Shown piece by piece: positions 13,471-24,105 of a stretch of DNA of 57,431 nt (its first letter is position 1; each line of letters starts with the position of its first letter). Location of the stretch: contig JAFKFJ010000185.1 in the NCBI GenBank assembly GCA_017307335.1, positions 1 through 57,431 of the forward strand. Reading direction: 5' to 3'. A program made the position numbers and the translations under genes. Under the pieces are notes generated by a model, which was not told where the DNA came from, ran no database searches, and saw only the letters and a list, made by a program, of their open reading frames with translations. This DNA comes from Alphaproteobacteria bacterium (GTDB taxonomy: Bacteria > Pseudomonadota > Alphaproteobacteria > Acetobacterales > Acetobacteraceae).

Positions 13471-14316
13471 ATGAAGCACTGGAAGATCGACGAGGTTGCC
13501 TGGGACCGGTTCGATCGTTCGAAGGTTGCCCCGGAGCTGGTGCCGCTGGTCAAGGCGGCGGCGATGGTCGAGCGGAACGGTACCGACTATGCCGCCTATC
13601 TCAACGGCGTGTTCCGCGATGATCCGGATTTCCGCCAGGCGGCGGACAACTGGGCCGAGGAGGAGGTGCAGCACGGCGATGCGCTCGGCCGCTGGGCGAT
13701 GCTCGCCGATCCCTCCTGGGACTACGCCGCCGCCTTCGCACGCTACCGGGCCGGCTTCACGATCGACGTCGCCGCCGATGCCTCGATCCGCGGCTCGCGC
13801 ACCGGCGAGCTGATCGCCCGCTGCATGGTCGAGACCGGCACGTCCAGCTACTACAGCGCGCTGGGCGAGGCGACCGAGGAGCCGGTGCTGCGCACCATCT
13901 GCAAGCAGATCGCCGCGGACGAGTTCCGCCACTTCAAGCTGTTCTACGACCATATGCGCCGCTACCTCGCGCGCGAGAACATCTCCTTCCTGCAGCGCCT
14001 GCGCATTGCCGCCGGGCGCATCTCCGAATCGGAAGATGATGAGCTGGCCTACGCTTTTCACTGCGGCAACGAGCCGGAGTCGATCGCCTATGACCATGCG
14101 CGCTGCCTTGCCGCCTACATGGGGCCGGCGATGCGCTACTACCGGTTCCGCCATGTCGAGCGCGGCATGGGCATGATCTTCAAGGCGGTCGGGCTGCCGC
14201 CGCGCGGGCGGCTTTCGGATGTGACGGCGAAGCTCGCCTGGCAGCTCATCCAGCGCAAGCAGCGCCGCTACGCGACGCGCATGCAGACGGCGGCCCCGCT
14301 CGCGGCGGCTGCCTGA
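13471..14316 (+). CDS. Ferritin-like diiron protein related to acyl-ACP desaturases
   Basis: A 281-residue all-helical protein. Two ExxH-type iron-binding pairs are visible: EEEVQHGDALGRW (about residues 64-76) and AADEFRHFKLFY (about residues 149-160). Single glutamates in AAAMVERNG and ARCMVETGTSSYY supply the remaining ligands. The arrangement, and the EExxHGD and ADExRH wording, match the diiron site of soluble acyl-ACP desaturases more closely than ferritin. A fatty acyl desaturase or related oxidase is therefore possible. The ATG at 13471 follows GAGCTTGGA. It stands alone between the F1 operon and galE. Confidence 0.75.
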   Translation: MKHWKIDEVAWDRFDRSKVAPELVPLVKAAAMVERNGTDYAAYLNGVFRDDPDFRQAADNWAEEEVQHGDALGRWAMLADPSWDYAAAFARYRAGFTIDVAADASIRGSRTGELIARCMVETGTSSYYSALGEATEEPVLRTICKQIAADEFRHFKLFYDHMRRYLARENISFLQRLRIAAGRISESEDDELAYAFHCGNEPESIAYDHARCLAAYMGPAMRYYRFRHVERGMGMIFKAVGLPPRGRLSDVTAKLAWQLIQRKQRRYATRMQTAAPLAAAA

Positions 14317-14325
14317 ACGGCCGGC

Positions 14326-15324
14326 ATGGGTCGTCGCTATCTCGTCACCGGCGGCGCCGGGTTCGTCGGCAGCCACACGGTCGCCGCCCTGCTGGATCGC
14401 GGCGACGCGGTGGTGGTGCTGGATGACCTCAGCACCGGTCATCGCGCGGCGGTCCCGGACGGCGCGCGCCTCGTGGTCGGCGCGCTGGAGGACGCGGCGG
14501 GCGTCGACGCGTTGCTCAGCGAGGGGCCCTGGGACGCGGTGCTGCATTTCGCGGCGCTGTCGCTGGTCGGCGAGAGCATGCAGGCGCCGTATCGCTATCT
14601 CGCGACCAACCTGGACAACGGTGTGCGCCTGATTGCCGCCTGCGTGCGCCACGACGTCCGGCGCTTCGTGCTGTCCTCGACGGCCGCGCTGTTCGGCGCC
14701 GGCAGCGACGCGCCGATCGACGAGGAGGCGGCCATTGATCCCGGCTCGCCCTATGGCGAGAGCAAGGCGATGCTGGAGCGTGCGCTGCTCTGGGCCGAGC
14801 GCGTGCACGGACTTCGCAGCGCCAGCCTGCGCTATTTCAACGCGGCCGGCGCCGACCCTGCGGGCCGGCTGGGCGAGGATCATGCGCCGGAGACGCACCT
14901 CATCCCGCTGGTGATCGACGCGGCGCTCGGGCGGCGGCCGGAGCTGGCGGTGTTCGGCGACGACTATCCGACGCCGGACGGTACGTGCGTGCGCGACTAT
15001 GTGCATGTCAGCGATCTCGCGGACGCGCATTTGCGCGCGCTCGCGCGGCTCGATCAGGGCAGCGTGCGCTACAATCTCGGCAACGGGCGCGGGCATTCCG
15101 TGCTGCAGGTGATCGAGGCGGTGGGGCGGCTTTGCGGCCGGCCGGTGCCGCATCGCATCGCGCCCCGCCGGGCGGGCGATCCGCCGATGCTGGTCGCCGC
15201 CAGCGGCCGCATCATGCGCGAGACCGGCTGGCAGCCTCGCTTCGCGGATCTCGACGGCATCGTCGGTACCGCGCTCGCCTGGCGCGAGGCGCATCCGCAC
15301 GGCTATCGCACGCCGCCCGCCTAG
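14326..15324 (+). CDS. galE: UDP-glucose 4-epimerase (GalE-type extended SDR)
   Basis: A 332-residue NAD-dependent sugar-nucleotide epimerase interconverting UDP-glucose and UDP-galactose or similar pairs. The Rossmann motif TGGAGFVGSH is at the N terminus. The catalytic YxxxK is in SPYGESKAM, and substrate-binding ATNLDNGVRL, LRYFNAAGADP and PDGTCVRDYVHVSDLA are all typical of GalE. Its TAG stop lies at the edge of the 104-bp intergenic repeat. With the GT61 glycosyltransferase facing it, a role in polysaccharide precursor supply is plausible. Confidence 0.92.
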   Translation: MGRRYLVTGGAGFVGSHTVAALLDRGDAVVVLDDLSTGHRAAVPDGARLVVGALEDAAGVDALLSEGPWDAVLHFAALSLVGESMQAPYRYLATNLDNGVRLIAACVRHDVRRFVLSSTAALFGAGSDAPIDEEAAIDPGSPYGESKAMLERALLWAERVHGLRSASLRYFNAAGADPAGRLGEDHAPETHLIPLVIDAALGRRPELAVFGDDYPTPDGTCVRDYVHVSDLADAHLRALARLDQGSVRYNLGNGRGHSVLQVIEAVGRLCGRPVPHRIAPRRAGDPPMLVAASGRIMRETGWQPRFADLDGIVGTALAWREAHPHGYRTPPA

Positions 15325-15427
15325 AGCATGATGACCGGAGGCGGAATCGCCGGAGGTCTGAATCATGCTCTCAAATCAAAGAGCTGGAACGGGTTGAGTG
15401 AGCGCGAGCGAACTCATCCCGTTCTAG
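15324..15427. repeat. 104-bp intergenic palindromic repeat, copy 1
   Basis: It consists of two successive imperfect hairpins. The first has AGAGCATGAT pairing with ATCATGCTCT, with internal GACC/GGTC and GGCG/CGCC pairs. The second has GGAACGGGTTGAGT pairing with AACTCATCCCGTTC. A near-identical copy (about 94% by eye) lies inverted at 29661-29764. The repeat fills the gap between convergent galE and the GT61 gene and supplies part of both stop codons. It could act as a bidirectional terminator. Confidence 0.9.
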
Positions 15428-16641
15428 TCGAACCGCGTGCGAACGGTCGTGATGAAGGCCGGCACGTCCAGCGCGATGTCGTCCAGCTGCGCGCGGTCGC
15501 GGCGAATGGCGGGCGCCACGTAGCTTGCGTAGTCGAGGCCGAGACTGCCGGCCAGCACGTAATAGGCGGCAGTGCCATACGAGCCGGGAAAGATCTCCAG
15601 CACGCGCGCATCGGCCGATGCGAAGGCGAGCAGCGCGAGCGCCGCGCCGTGCGGCGCGATGATGTGCGAGGCCGACGCGAAGGCGGCGACCTGCTCGGCG
15701 AACGTCATCTCGCCAGGGACGATGCGCGCGTAGCCGAGCGTCGCCAGTTCCGCGGTCAGCGCCGCGTCGTCGGCGATGTGCCGGCCCTCACCGTCGTCAC
15801 GCGCCACATAGATCTTGCGCCACTGCGGCCGCCTCTCGACGTCGCGCGCAAGCCGACCGCGGAGGAAGCTGGTGAGCCACGGCGCGCCCTTGTGCGCCGG
15901 GTGGGGCGGGTTGCCGAGGTCGTCCGGCACCAGCAGCCGATGGGCGCGCGCCGCCTGCATGGGGCCGATCTCGACGATCTGCGCGTCGGCGACGCCGCAG
16001 GCGGCAAGCGTCTCGCGCAGATAGGGCTGCGCCGGCAGCGGCGGCACCGCGACGAACGTCTCCGCGCGCGGCGCGACGCTCGCGAGGCACGCGATGCGCG
16101 GCAGCCAGTCGAGCACCCAGTGGCTGAAATTCAGCGGCCGCACATCATCGGCGATCACCAGCAGCGTCCCCGGTACCGTGATCGCGTCGGCTGCCAGGCG
16201 CTGCACATCGACATCGTAGTAGTGCAGCAGCGGCGCGTAGCGGCTGCAGAAGTCGCTCAGCGCCACCGTCGCATCGGCGGTCAGCGCGAGCGGCATGTCT
16301 GCGAGGTGGCAGAAGACCCCATCGGCGAGATCGAGCAAGTTCAGTTCGGGCGTGAGCGCCTCGCGGCTCGCATGCGTGAAGCCGGGCGGCACTTTGTCAT
16401 AGTGGGCGGGCGGCCGCAGGTCGCGGGCACGGCCGGGAAAGACGAGGCGGCGGACGTCCGCGCGCAGCGTTGCGGCCGGCCGCAGCGCCACTCCGCGATT
16501 GGTCTCGGCCGGCAGGATCTCCGCGATGGCGGCGGCGATCCGGCCGGCGGTGTCGGCCCAGGGGTCCACTGCGCCGAGGCCCGCCGCCGCGGCCAGCGCC
16601 TTGAGCGCGTCGGGCTTTTCCGTCATCGACGAGACGATCAT
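15424..16641 (-). CDS. Glycosyltransferase family 61 protein
   Basis: A 405-residue protein matching the GT61 (DUF563) pattern. Key segments are FSHWVLDWLPRI, the KIYVARDDGEGRHI nucleotide-region motif, EMTFAEQVAAFASASHIIAPHGAAL and the ending LDVPAFITTV. The family transfers sugars such as xylose or N-acetylglucosamine, and in bacteria it is common in capsule or exopolysaccharide clusters. The stop codon lies inside the repeat. It starts 12 bases after the end of the sugar-transport ATPase gene on the same strand and may be the last gene of that operon. Confidence 0.8.
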   Translation of the reverse strand: MIVSSMTEKPDALKALAAAAGLGAVDPWADTAGRIAAAIAEILPAETNRGVALRPAATLRADVRRLVFPGRARDLRPPAHYDKVPPGFTHASREALTPELNLLDLADGVFCHLADMPLALTADATVALSDFCSRYAPLLHYYDVDVQRLAADAITVPGTLLVIADDVRPLNFSHWVLDWLPRIACLASVAPRAETFVAVPPLPAQPYLRETLAACGVADAQIVEIGPMQAARAHRLLVPDDLGNPPHPAHKGAPWLTSFLRGRLARDVERRPQWRKIYVARDDGEGRHIADDAALTAELATLGYARIVPGEMTFAEQVAAFASASHIIAPHGAALALLAFASADARVLEIFPGSYGTAAYYVLAGSLGLDYASYVAPAIRRDRAQLDDIALDVPAFITTVRTRFD

Positions 16642-16653
16642 TCGCCGCTGCCC

Positions 16654-18152
<1,499 letters not shown>

Positions 18153-18156
<4 letters not shown>

Positions 18157-19115
18157 GACAGGCGCACGGCCGGCGCCGTGCCGAGGCGCACCTCGCGCAG
18201 CCGGTTCAGCCCCACCGCGCCGAGGATGAGCAGACCCAGCAGCACCTGGACATAGAACGGATCGACCGCGAGCATCACCAGCGCCTGATTGATCAGCGCC
18301 ACGACGAGCACGCCGAGGCAGGTGCCGATCACCGGCAGGTGGCCGCCGGTCAGCACGGCGCCGCCGATCACCGGTGCTGCGAAGGAGGCGATGAGCCACT
18401 CGTCGCCAATGCTCGGCGTCGCGTTCTGCAGCCGTGCCACCGAGAGCATGCCGGCCACCGCCGCCAGCACACCGCTCAGCGTGTGCGCCAGGATCACCAC
18501 GCGCGAGGCCGGGATGCCCGACAGCTCCGCGGCATGCGGATTGCCGCCATAGGCGAGCAGTTGCCGCCCCACCACCATGCGGCCGAAGAAGACCGCAATG
18601 ACGATCACGATCGGCAGCGCGACCAGCAGCATCTCGGGCAGCGGCCCCCAGCGGTCGGAGCCGAACGCTTTTACGGCGGCCGGGATGCCGTAGAACGGCT
18701 GCGCCTGCGTGATGCCCAGCGCCGCGCCCTTGAAGATCGAGAGCGTGGCGAGCGTGATGATGAAGCTCGTCAGGCCGGTGCGATAGGTGAGCCAGCCATT
18801 GACGAAGCCGCAGGCGACGCCGAGCAGGAGGCCGAACCCGATCGCGAGCGCGAGCGGCAGATGCCACACCTCCAGCACGCCGCCGAAGGCGACCGCGACC
18901 AGACAGCCGGTGGCGCCGAGGGCGAGGTTCATGTGGCCGATCGCAATCATCACGCCCTGACCGAGCGCGTACACGACCGTCAGGCAAAAGCTGACCAGGA
19001 TGACGTCGATGTTGTAGGCCGTGAGGAACTCGGGCCGGGCCGCCGCAAGCGCCGCGCCGCCGGCCAGAACCAGCACCAGCAGGCCGATCCAGTCGGTGCG
19101 GAGCAGGCCCTTCAC
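18153..19115 (-). CDS. Sugar ABC transporter permease (RbsC/YjfF-like)
   Basis: A ~320-residue inner-membrane permease of the CUT2 family with about nine or ten hydrophobic segments. Conserved parts are GHMNLALGATGCLVA, GFVNGWLTYRTGLTSFIITLATLSI and ALINQALVMLAVDPFYVQVLLGLLI. The start is the GTG at 19115, which overlaps the preceding permease stop (GTGA). Both permease genes are in one operon and probably form a heterodimeric pore, as in YtfT/YjfF-type transporters. Confidence 0.88.
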
Positions 19116-20131
19116 GACTGCCGGCCCCGCGCGAGCGCCATGCCCGCGCGCGCCCGCTCGAGCAGGATCGCGCCGAGCAGCACGAGGCCGAGGGCCGTTT
19201 GAATCCAGAACTCGCCGATCTGAAGCATGTAGAGCCCGCTCGTCATCACTTCCACGAACACCGCGCCGAGCACGGTGCCGAGCACCGACACCTCGCCGCC
19301 GGTCAGCAGCGTGCCGCCGAGCACCGGGATGAGGAAGGCCGGCAGCAGCCAGTCCGACCCGAGCGGCCCTGCCATCGAGGGCACGATCGCGCCGTTGCGC
19401 AGCGAGGCGAGCACGCCGGCGACGGCTCCGAGCGCGCCGGAGAGCGCGTGGCACAGCACGAACAGACGCTCCACCGGCAGGCCGGCAAGCTTCGCGGCGA
19501 CCGGGTTGGCACCGGCCGCCAGCATCTCCCGCCCCAGCGCGGTGAAGCGGTAGAGGTAGAACAGCGCGAAGCCCACGATCAGCAGCACGATCAGCAGCGG
19601 CGAGATCATGCCGAACAGGCGCATCCGTCCGAAGCCCGTCAGCCCCGGCGGCAGCGCGTTGAAGCCCTGCGCACCGCTGAGCAGCACCATGCCGCCGAAG
19701 AAGATGCTCATCGTCGCGAGCGTGACGACGAAGCTGTGCAGCCGCGTCGTGACCACGATCAGCCCGTTGATCGCGCCAAGCGCCGCGCCCGCGATCAGGC
19801 CGAGCAGCAGCGCCGGTGCCACGCCGAGGCCGAGCGCCTGCAGTGCCCAGCCCACGACCATCGCCGAGCAGACGCCGATCGCGCCGAGGGCCAGGTTGAG
19901 GCCACCGGTGACGAGCACCGCCATCATGGCGAGCCCGACCACGCCATTGATGCCGATGCTGCGGCTCAGCGAATAGATGTTGATGCGGCTGGTAAAGCCG
20001 CTGGTGTAGAGCGCGAAGGCGAGGGTGAAGACCGCGATTCCGATGACGAGGCCGGCAACGTTGGAGCGCAGCGCGCCGCCGAGCGCGGCGGGCAGGCGCG
20101 CCCGCCGCGCATTCGCCACCGTCACCGCCAT
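19112..20131 (-). CDS. Sugar ABC transporter permease (RbsC/YtfT-like)
   Basis: A ~339-residue CUT2-family inner-membrane permease. Typical segments are VLVTGGLNLALGAIGVCSAMV, GAINGLIVVTTRLHSFVVTLATMSI and the loop region GGTLLTGGEVSVLGTVLGAVF. The ATG at 20131 was chosen; a TTG two codons upstream is possible. It follows the binding-protein gene by 19 bases and overlaps the second permease gene. Confidence 0.88.
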   Translation of the reverse strand: MAVTVANARRARLPAALGGALRSNVAGLVIGIAVFTLAFALYTSGFTSRINIYSLSRSIGINGVVGLAMMAVLVTGGLNLALGAIGVCSAMVVGWALQALGLGVAPALLLGLIAGAALGAINGLIVVTTRLHSFVVTLATMSIFFGGMVLLSGAQGFNALPPGLTGFGRMRLFGMISPLLIVLLIVGFALFYLYRFTALGREMLAAGANPVAAKLAGLPVERLFVLCHALSGALGAVAGVLASLRNGAIVPSMAGPLGSDWLLPAFLIPVLGGTLLTGGEVSVLGTVLGAVFVEVMTSGLYMLQIGEFWIQTALGLVLLGAILLERARAGMALARGRQS

Positions 20132-20150
20132 GCGCAACCGTCCGGTGCGA

Positions 20151-21179
20151 TCACGGGCACGTCAGGTAGGTGGCCTTGAACGTCTTCATCAGGTCCTGCG
20201 TCACCTTCTTCATCGCATCCTGATAGTGCGCCACGCCGTCGGCGCCGAGGAAGGCGGTGCCACTGTCGATGAAGCGCGTGGTGTACGCGTTCTTCTTGAA
20301 CGGCGCGTTCGGGTTCACCTTGCAGCCATGCCCGACGATCTCCTCCATCACGTAGGAGCCGATATAGGCCTGGCCGTACGGGTTCTGCAGCATCGTGCCG
20401 TGGACGAAGCCGTCCTTGATGGCGGCCAGAACGACCTGATCGTGGTCGATGCCGACCATCTTGATCCGCTTGTCGCCGATCCGCCGCAGCGCCGTCGCTG
20501 CCGAGACCGAGGGCAGCCACGCGGTGGTGATGATGCCGTCGATCTCCTTGCCGCGCGCGGCGAGCAGCGCGTTGATCTTCTCGTCCGCCTCCTGCGGCGT
20601 ACGGTCGATGTCGGCGATCGTCTGCAGGAGCTTGATTGCGCCGTGGCTTTCGTCCACCGCCTGCTGCACCGCCTTCATGCGCAACTCGGTGTTGGGATCG
20701 ACGAGGTTGCCGGTGAAGTGGACGATGGTGCCCTTGCCGCCCATCGTCTTGATGAGCTCCTTCGTGCCCAGATAGGCCGAATGGCCGACGTCCGTCCCGA
20801 AGCAGAACAACGCCGGCGTCGGATCCTTCGTGCAGCCGGCCGTCGCGATCGAGGGAATGCCGGACGAGGCGAGGTCCTGCATCGGCCCGTTGGTGCCGAC
20901 CGGGTCGCCGGGGAAGATCAGGAAAGCGTTGTAGCCCTGGGCGGCGAAGTTCTCGATCAGCTGGTTCTGCAGCCCGAGCTCCCACTTCGCCGGCACCTTG
21001 TAGTCGGCTGCGGCGAGGCCGAAGTCGCGCATCGCGTCCTTGCCGCCCTGCTCCCAGTTGGCGAAGTAGGGGTGCGGCCCGCCGGGGACCAGTGCCACCT
21101 TCACCTCCTTCGCCAAGGCTGGTGCCGCCAGCAACGTCGCCGCGAATGCCGCGGCCAGCCAATCTCTTGCACGCATCAT
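20151..21179 (-). CDS. Periplasmic sugar-binding protein of an ABC transporter (RbsB/YtfQ-like)
   Basis: A 342-residue periplasmic binding protein (type I fold). The signal peptide runs to the cleavage site AAPALA before KEVKVALVPGGPHPYF. The ligand-binding half is typified by GYNAFLIFPGDPVG, GTIVHFTGNLVDPN and KMVGIDHDQVVLAAI. It is the first gene of the operon (binding protein, two permeases, ATPase, possibly the GT61 gene). The ligand is probably a sugar or sugar-like compound; it cannot be specified from the sequence. Confidence 0.87.
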   Translation of the reverse strand: MMRARDWLAAAFAATLLAAPALAKEVKVALVPGGPHPYFANWEQGGKDAMRDFGLAAADYKVPAKWELGLQNQLIENFAAQGYNAFLIFPGDPVGTNGPMQDLASSGIPSIATAGCTKDPTPALFCFGTDVGHSAYLGTKELIKTMGGKGTIVHFTGNLVDPNTELRMKAVQQAVDESHGAIKLLQTIADIDRTPQEADEKINALLAARGKEIDGIITTAWLPSVSAATALRRIGDKRIKMVGIDHDQVVLAAIKDGFVHGTMLQNPYGQAYIGSYVMEEIVGHGCKVNPNAPFKKNAYTTRFIDSGTAFLGADGVAHYQDAMKKVTQDLMKTFKATYLTCP

Positions 21180-21405
21180 CGTCCGTCTCTCCCTCGGCCG
21201 CCTTCCGGGCCCGCCGGACGTTCGACGCTCGGCGCAGGCGAGTCAATCGCTTCGCCGGCCTTGCCGGCGCCGCCCGCGCGCGGGATAGTCGTGGACCTTC
21301 GGCACGGCCCGCGCCCTCGCTCCCGCCCGCGCGCGGCCGCCGGCGCCACCCAGGCGTTCCAACAGAGACGGCGCTCGAAAGAGTCTTCGTTCGGAAGCAA
21401 CGGCC

Positions 21406-22446
21406 ATGATCGACCCGGAAAAACTCGCGGCCTGGCGTGCGCGCTTCTCCAACGACCGGCCGCATGAGACGCACGACCCCGCGTTCCGCAAGGCCGTGGC
21501 GCTCGGCTTTCGCGAGACCGGCCGCCGCCGCCTGCCCTATGCCGACGTGCCGACGCTGCTCGGCGCGCCGCACCGCCCGGAAGCACCGGACCAGCCCGAC
21601 TGGGGCGGGTTGCAGGTGGCCCTGGCGGGCGTGCCGATGGACCTTGCGGTCACCAACCGCGCCGGCGCGCGGCTCGGGCCGCGGGCGATCCGCAATGTCG
21701 AGCGCATCGGCCCGTTCCATCACGCGCTGAAGCTCGCGCCCATGGCGGAGGTGCGGGCGGCCGACGTGGGCGACGTGCCGTTTCGCAGCCGCTTCAGCCT
21801 GGAACAGAGTCTGGAGGACATCGAGGCATTCTACGCCCGCATGCACGCCGCCGGCGTGCTGCCGCTCTCGGCCGGCGGCGACCACTCGATCAGCTACCCG
21901 ATCCTGCGCGCGCTGGGCCGCGACCGGCCGCTCGGCATGGTGCATGTCGACGCGCATTGCGACACCAGCGGCGTCTATGAGGGCAGCCGCTTCCACCATG
22001 GCGGCCCGTTCCGCCAGGCGGTGCTGGACGGCGTGCTCGACCCTGCGCGCACGATCCAGATCGGCATTCGCGGCGGCGGCGAGTATCTCTGGGAGTTCTC
22101 GACCGAGACCGGCATGACGGTGATCCACGCCGACGAGGTGGATACGCTCGGCATCGAGGCGGTGATCGCCCGCGCGCGGAGCGTGGTCGGCGACGCGCCC
22201 TTCTACGTTTCCTTCGACGTCGACGGCATCGACCCCGCGTTCACGCCCGGCACCGGCACGCCCGAGGTGGGCGGGCTCACGCCGCGCGAGGCGATGCGCA
22301 TCCTGCGCGGGCTCGCCGGCCTGCGCGTGGTGGGCGGCGACGTCGTCGAGGTCGCGCCGCAATACGACGCGACCACCGTGACCGCGCAGGTCGGCGCACA
22401 GATGATGTTCGAGATTCTCGCATTGCTTGCTTTGGCGCCGCGCTAG
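21406..22446 (+). CDS. Agmatinase/arginase family ureohydrolase (SpeB-like)
   Basis: A 346-residue binuclear manganese ureohydrolase. Metal-ligand motifs are all present: GGDHSISYP, MVHVDAHCDT and SFDVDGIDPAFTPGTGTP. Such enzymes cleave guanidino groups from agmatine, guanidinobutyrate or similar compounds and release urea. The sequence is longer at the N terminus than E. coli SpeB, and the exact substrate is uncertain. It is divergent from the sugar-transport operon and lies 21 bases before cysK, so the two may be co-transcribed. Confidence 0.88.
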   Translation: MIDPEKLAAWRARFSNDRPHETHDPAFRKAVALGFRETGRRRLPYADVPTLLGAPHRPEAPDQPDWGGLQVALAGVPMDLAVTNRAGARLGPRAIRNVERIGPFHHALKLAPMAEVRAADVGDVPFRSRFSLEQSLEDIEAFYARMHAAGVLPLSAGGDHSISYPILRALGRDRPLGMVHVDAHCDTSGVYEGSRFHHGGPFRQAVLDGVLDPARTIQIGIRGGGEYLWEFSTETGMTVIHADEVDTLGIEAVIARARSVVGDAPFYVSFDVDGIDPAFTPGTGTPEVGGLTPREAMRILRGLAGLRVVGGDVVEVAPQYDATTVTAQVGAQMMFEILALLALAPR

Positions 22447-22467
22447 CAGCGGCAGGGAGCGAAACCG

Positions 22468-23442
22468 ATGGCTCGGAAACCCGTCACCTTCGACCGGCCG
22501 CTGCGCGGCCGCATCTACGACAGCATTGTCGAGACGATCGGCAACACACCCCTCGTGCGCATCCCGCACATCGCGCAGGCGGAGAATATTCGCGCCGACA
22601 TCTGCCTGAAGCTCGAATTCTTCAACCCGATCGCGAGCGTGAAGGACCGCATCGGCGTGGCGATGATCCTGGCGCTGGAGGAGGAAGGCAAGCTCGCGCC
22701 CGGCGGCACGATCATCGAGCCGACCTCCGGCAACACCGGCATCGGGCTTGCCTTCGCGGGGGCGGCGCGCGGCTACCGGGTGGTGCTGACCATGCCGGAA
22801 TCGGTCTCGGTCGAGCGGCGCAAGATGCTGCGCCACCTGGGCGCGGAGGTGGTGCTGACGCCGCGCGAGAAGGGCATGCGCGGCGCGATCGCGCGGGCGG
22901 AGGAACTGCTCGCTGCAACGCCGGGCGCGGTGATCCCGAATCAGTTCGGCAACCCTGCCAACCCGGCGATCCACCGCCGCACGACGGCCGAGGAGATCTG
23001 GTACGACACCGACGGGCAGGTGGACGCGATTGTCTCCGGCGTCGGCACCGGCGGCACCATCACCGGCTGCGCGCAGGCGCTGAAGCCGCGCCGGCCCGGA
23101 CTGCGAATGGTCGCGGTGGAGCCGGAGGCGAGCCCGGTGCTCTCGGGCGGCGGCCCGGGGCTGCACCCGCTGCAGGGCATCGGCGCCGGCTTCGTCCCGG
23201 CGATCATGGACGTGAGCCTCGCCGACGAGATCGTGCAGGTCACGAACGACGAGAGCTTCATGTGGGCGCGGCGGCTCGCGCGCGACGAGGGGATTCCCGT
23301 CGGCATCAGCTCGGGCGCGGCGCTGGCGGCGGCGCTGAAGGTGGCGCGGCGGGCGGAGATGGCGGGCAAGCTGATCGTGACCATCATCCCCTCGTTCGCC
23401 GAACGCTACGTCAGCACGCCGCTGTTCGAGAGCGAGCCGTAG
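22468..23442 (+). CDS. cysK: Cysteine synthase A (O-acetylserine sulfhydrylase)
   Basis: A 324-residue PLP enzyme of fold type II that makes cysteine from O-acetylserine and sulfide. The PLP lysine is in [11 protein letters not shown] (about residue 59), the substrate loop is [12 protein letters not shown], and the phosphate-binding glycine loop is [11 protein letters not shown]. The end of the protein, [17 protein letters not shown], is also typical of CysK. It follows the agmatinase-type gene by 21 bases. cysH, another cysteine-pathway gene, lies at 33.3 kb. Confidence 0.95.
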   Translation: MARKPVTFDRPLRGRIYDSIVETIGNTPLVRIPHIAQAENIRADICLKLEFFNPIASVKDRIGVAMILALEEEGKLAPGGTIIEPTSGNTGIGLAFAGAARGYRVVLTMPESVSVERRKMLRHLGAEVVLTPREKGMRGAIARAEELLAATPGAVIPNQFGNPANPAIHRRTTAEEIWYDTDGQVDAIVSGVGTGGTITGCAQALKPRRPGLRMVAVEPEASPVLSGGGPGLHPLQGIGAGFVPAIMDVSLADEIVQVTNDESFMWARRLARDEGIPVGISSGAALAAALKVARRAEMAGKLIVTIIPSFAERYVSTPLFESEP

Positions 23443-23444
23443 CG

Positions 23445-24089
23445 TCAGCCGCGCAGCAGCCGGGCGGCGGAGCTGGCGGCGAAATAGAGCATCAGCGCGC
23501 CGGTCAGCGCCTTCACGCCCACCTCCCACCAGCGGCCTTCCCACCAGCGACCGGGTGCGCGGCGGCGGAGCAGCACGACCGAGGCGGACCACAGCACGCC
23601 CCAGGTCAGCGCACCGGCCAGCACGGCGGCGGCGACCAGCAGCAGGGCGCCGGTGCCATGCCGCGCCATCTCCGGCCGGCCGATCGCGGCGAGCCAGAAG
23701 GCGACGTTCCACGGGCTGCTCAGCGCCATGCCCATGCCGAGCAGGAACCCCGCCCGCCGGCTGTCGAAGCGCGCGGCCGGCGGCGGTGCGGCGCCGGTTC
23801 GCAGGGCACGCCAGGCGCCGCGCAGGAAGACGGCGGCGAGGGCGAGCAGCAGCGCGACGCTGGCGATGCCCATGGCCAGGCGGACGGACGGCACCACGAA
23901 CAGCGCGCCCATGCCCAGCGAGACCAGGATCGCCCACAGGGCATCGCCGCTGCACGCGCCGAGCAGCAGGCCGAAGCCGGCCCGGAACCCGCGGGCGAGG
24001 CAGCGGCGGGCGATCTCGGCATTGATCGGCCCGGGTGGCCACGCAACCGACCAGCCGAGCAGGAAGCCGGTGCCGAGCAGCGCGAGCAT
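23445..24089 (-). CDS. LysE family translocator
   Basis: A 214-residue membrane protein with about six hydrophobic helices. The N-terminal WPPGPINAEIARRCLARGFRAGFG matches the LysE/RhtB export-protein pattern (PGP followed by a charged loop). SSPWNVAFWLAAIG matches the second conserved loop. Members export amino acids or related metabolites. The ATG at 24089 was chosen because it puts the conserved PGP near residue 20 and clears the upstream gene. It is convergent with cysK with only two bases between the stops. Confidence 0.82.
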   Translation of the reverse strand: MLALLGTGFLLGWSVAWPPGPINAEIARRCLARGFRAGFGLLLGACSGDALWAILVSLGMGALFVVPSVRLAMGIASVALLLALAAVFLRGAWRALRTGAAPPPAARFDSRRAGFLLGMGMALSSPWNVAFWLAAIGRPEMARHGTGALLLVAAAVLAGALTWGVLWSASVVLLRRRAPGRWWEGRWWEVGVKALTGALMLYFAASSAARLLRG

Positions 24090-24105
24090 GCGCCGCCGTT
24101 CGCGG

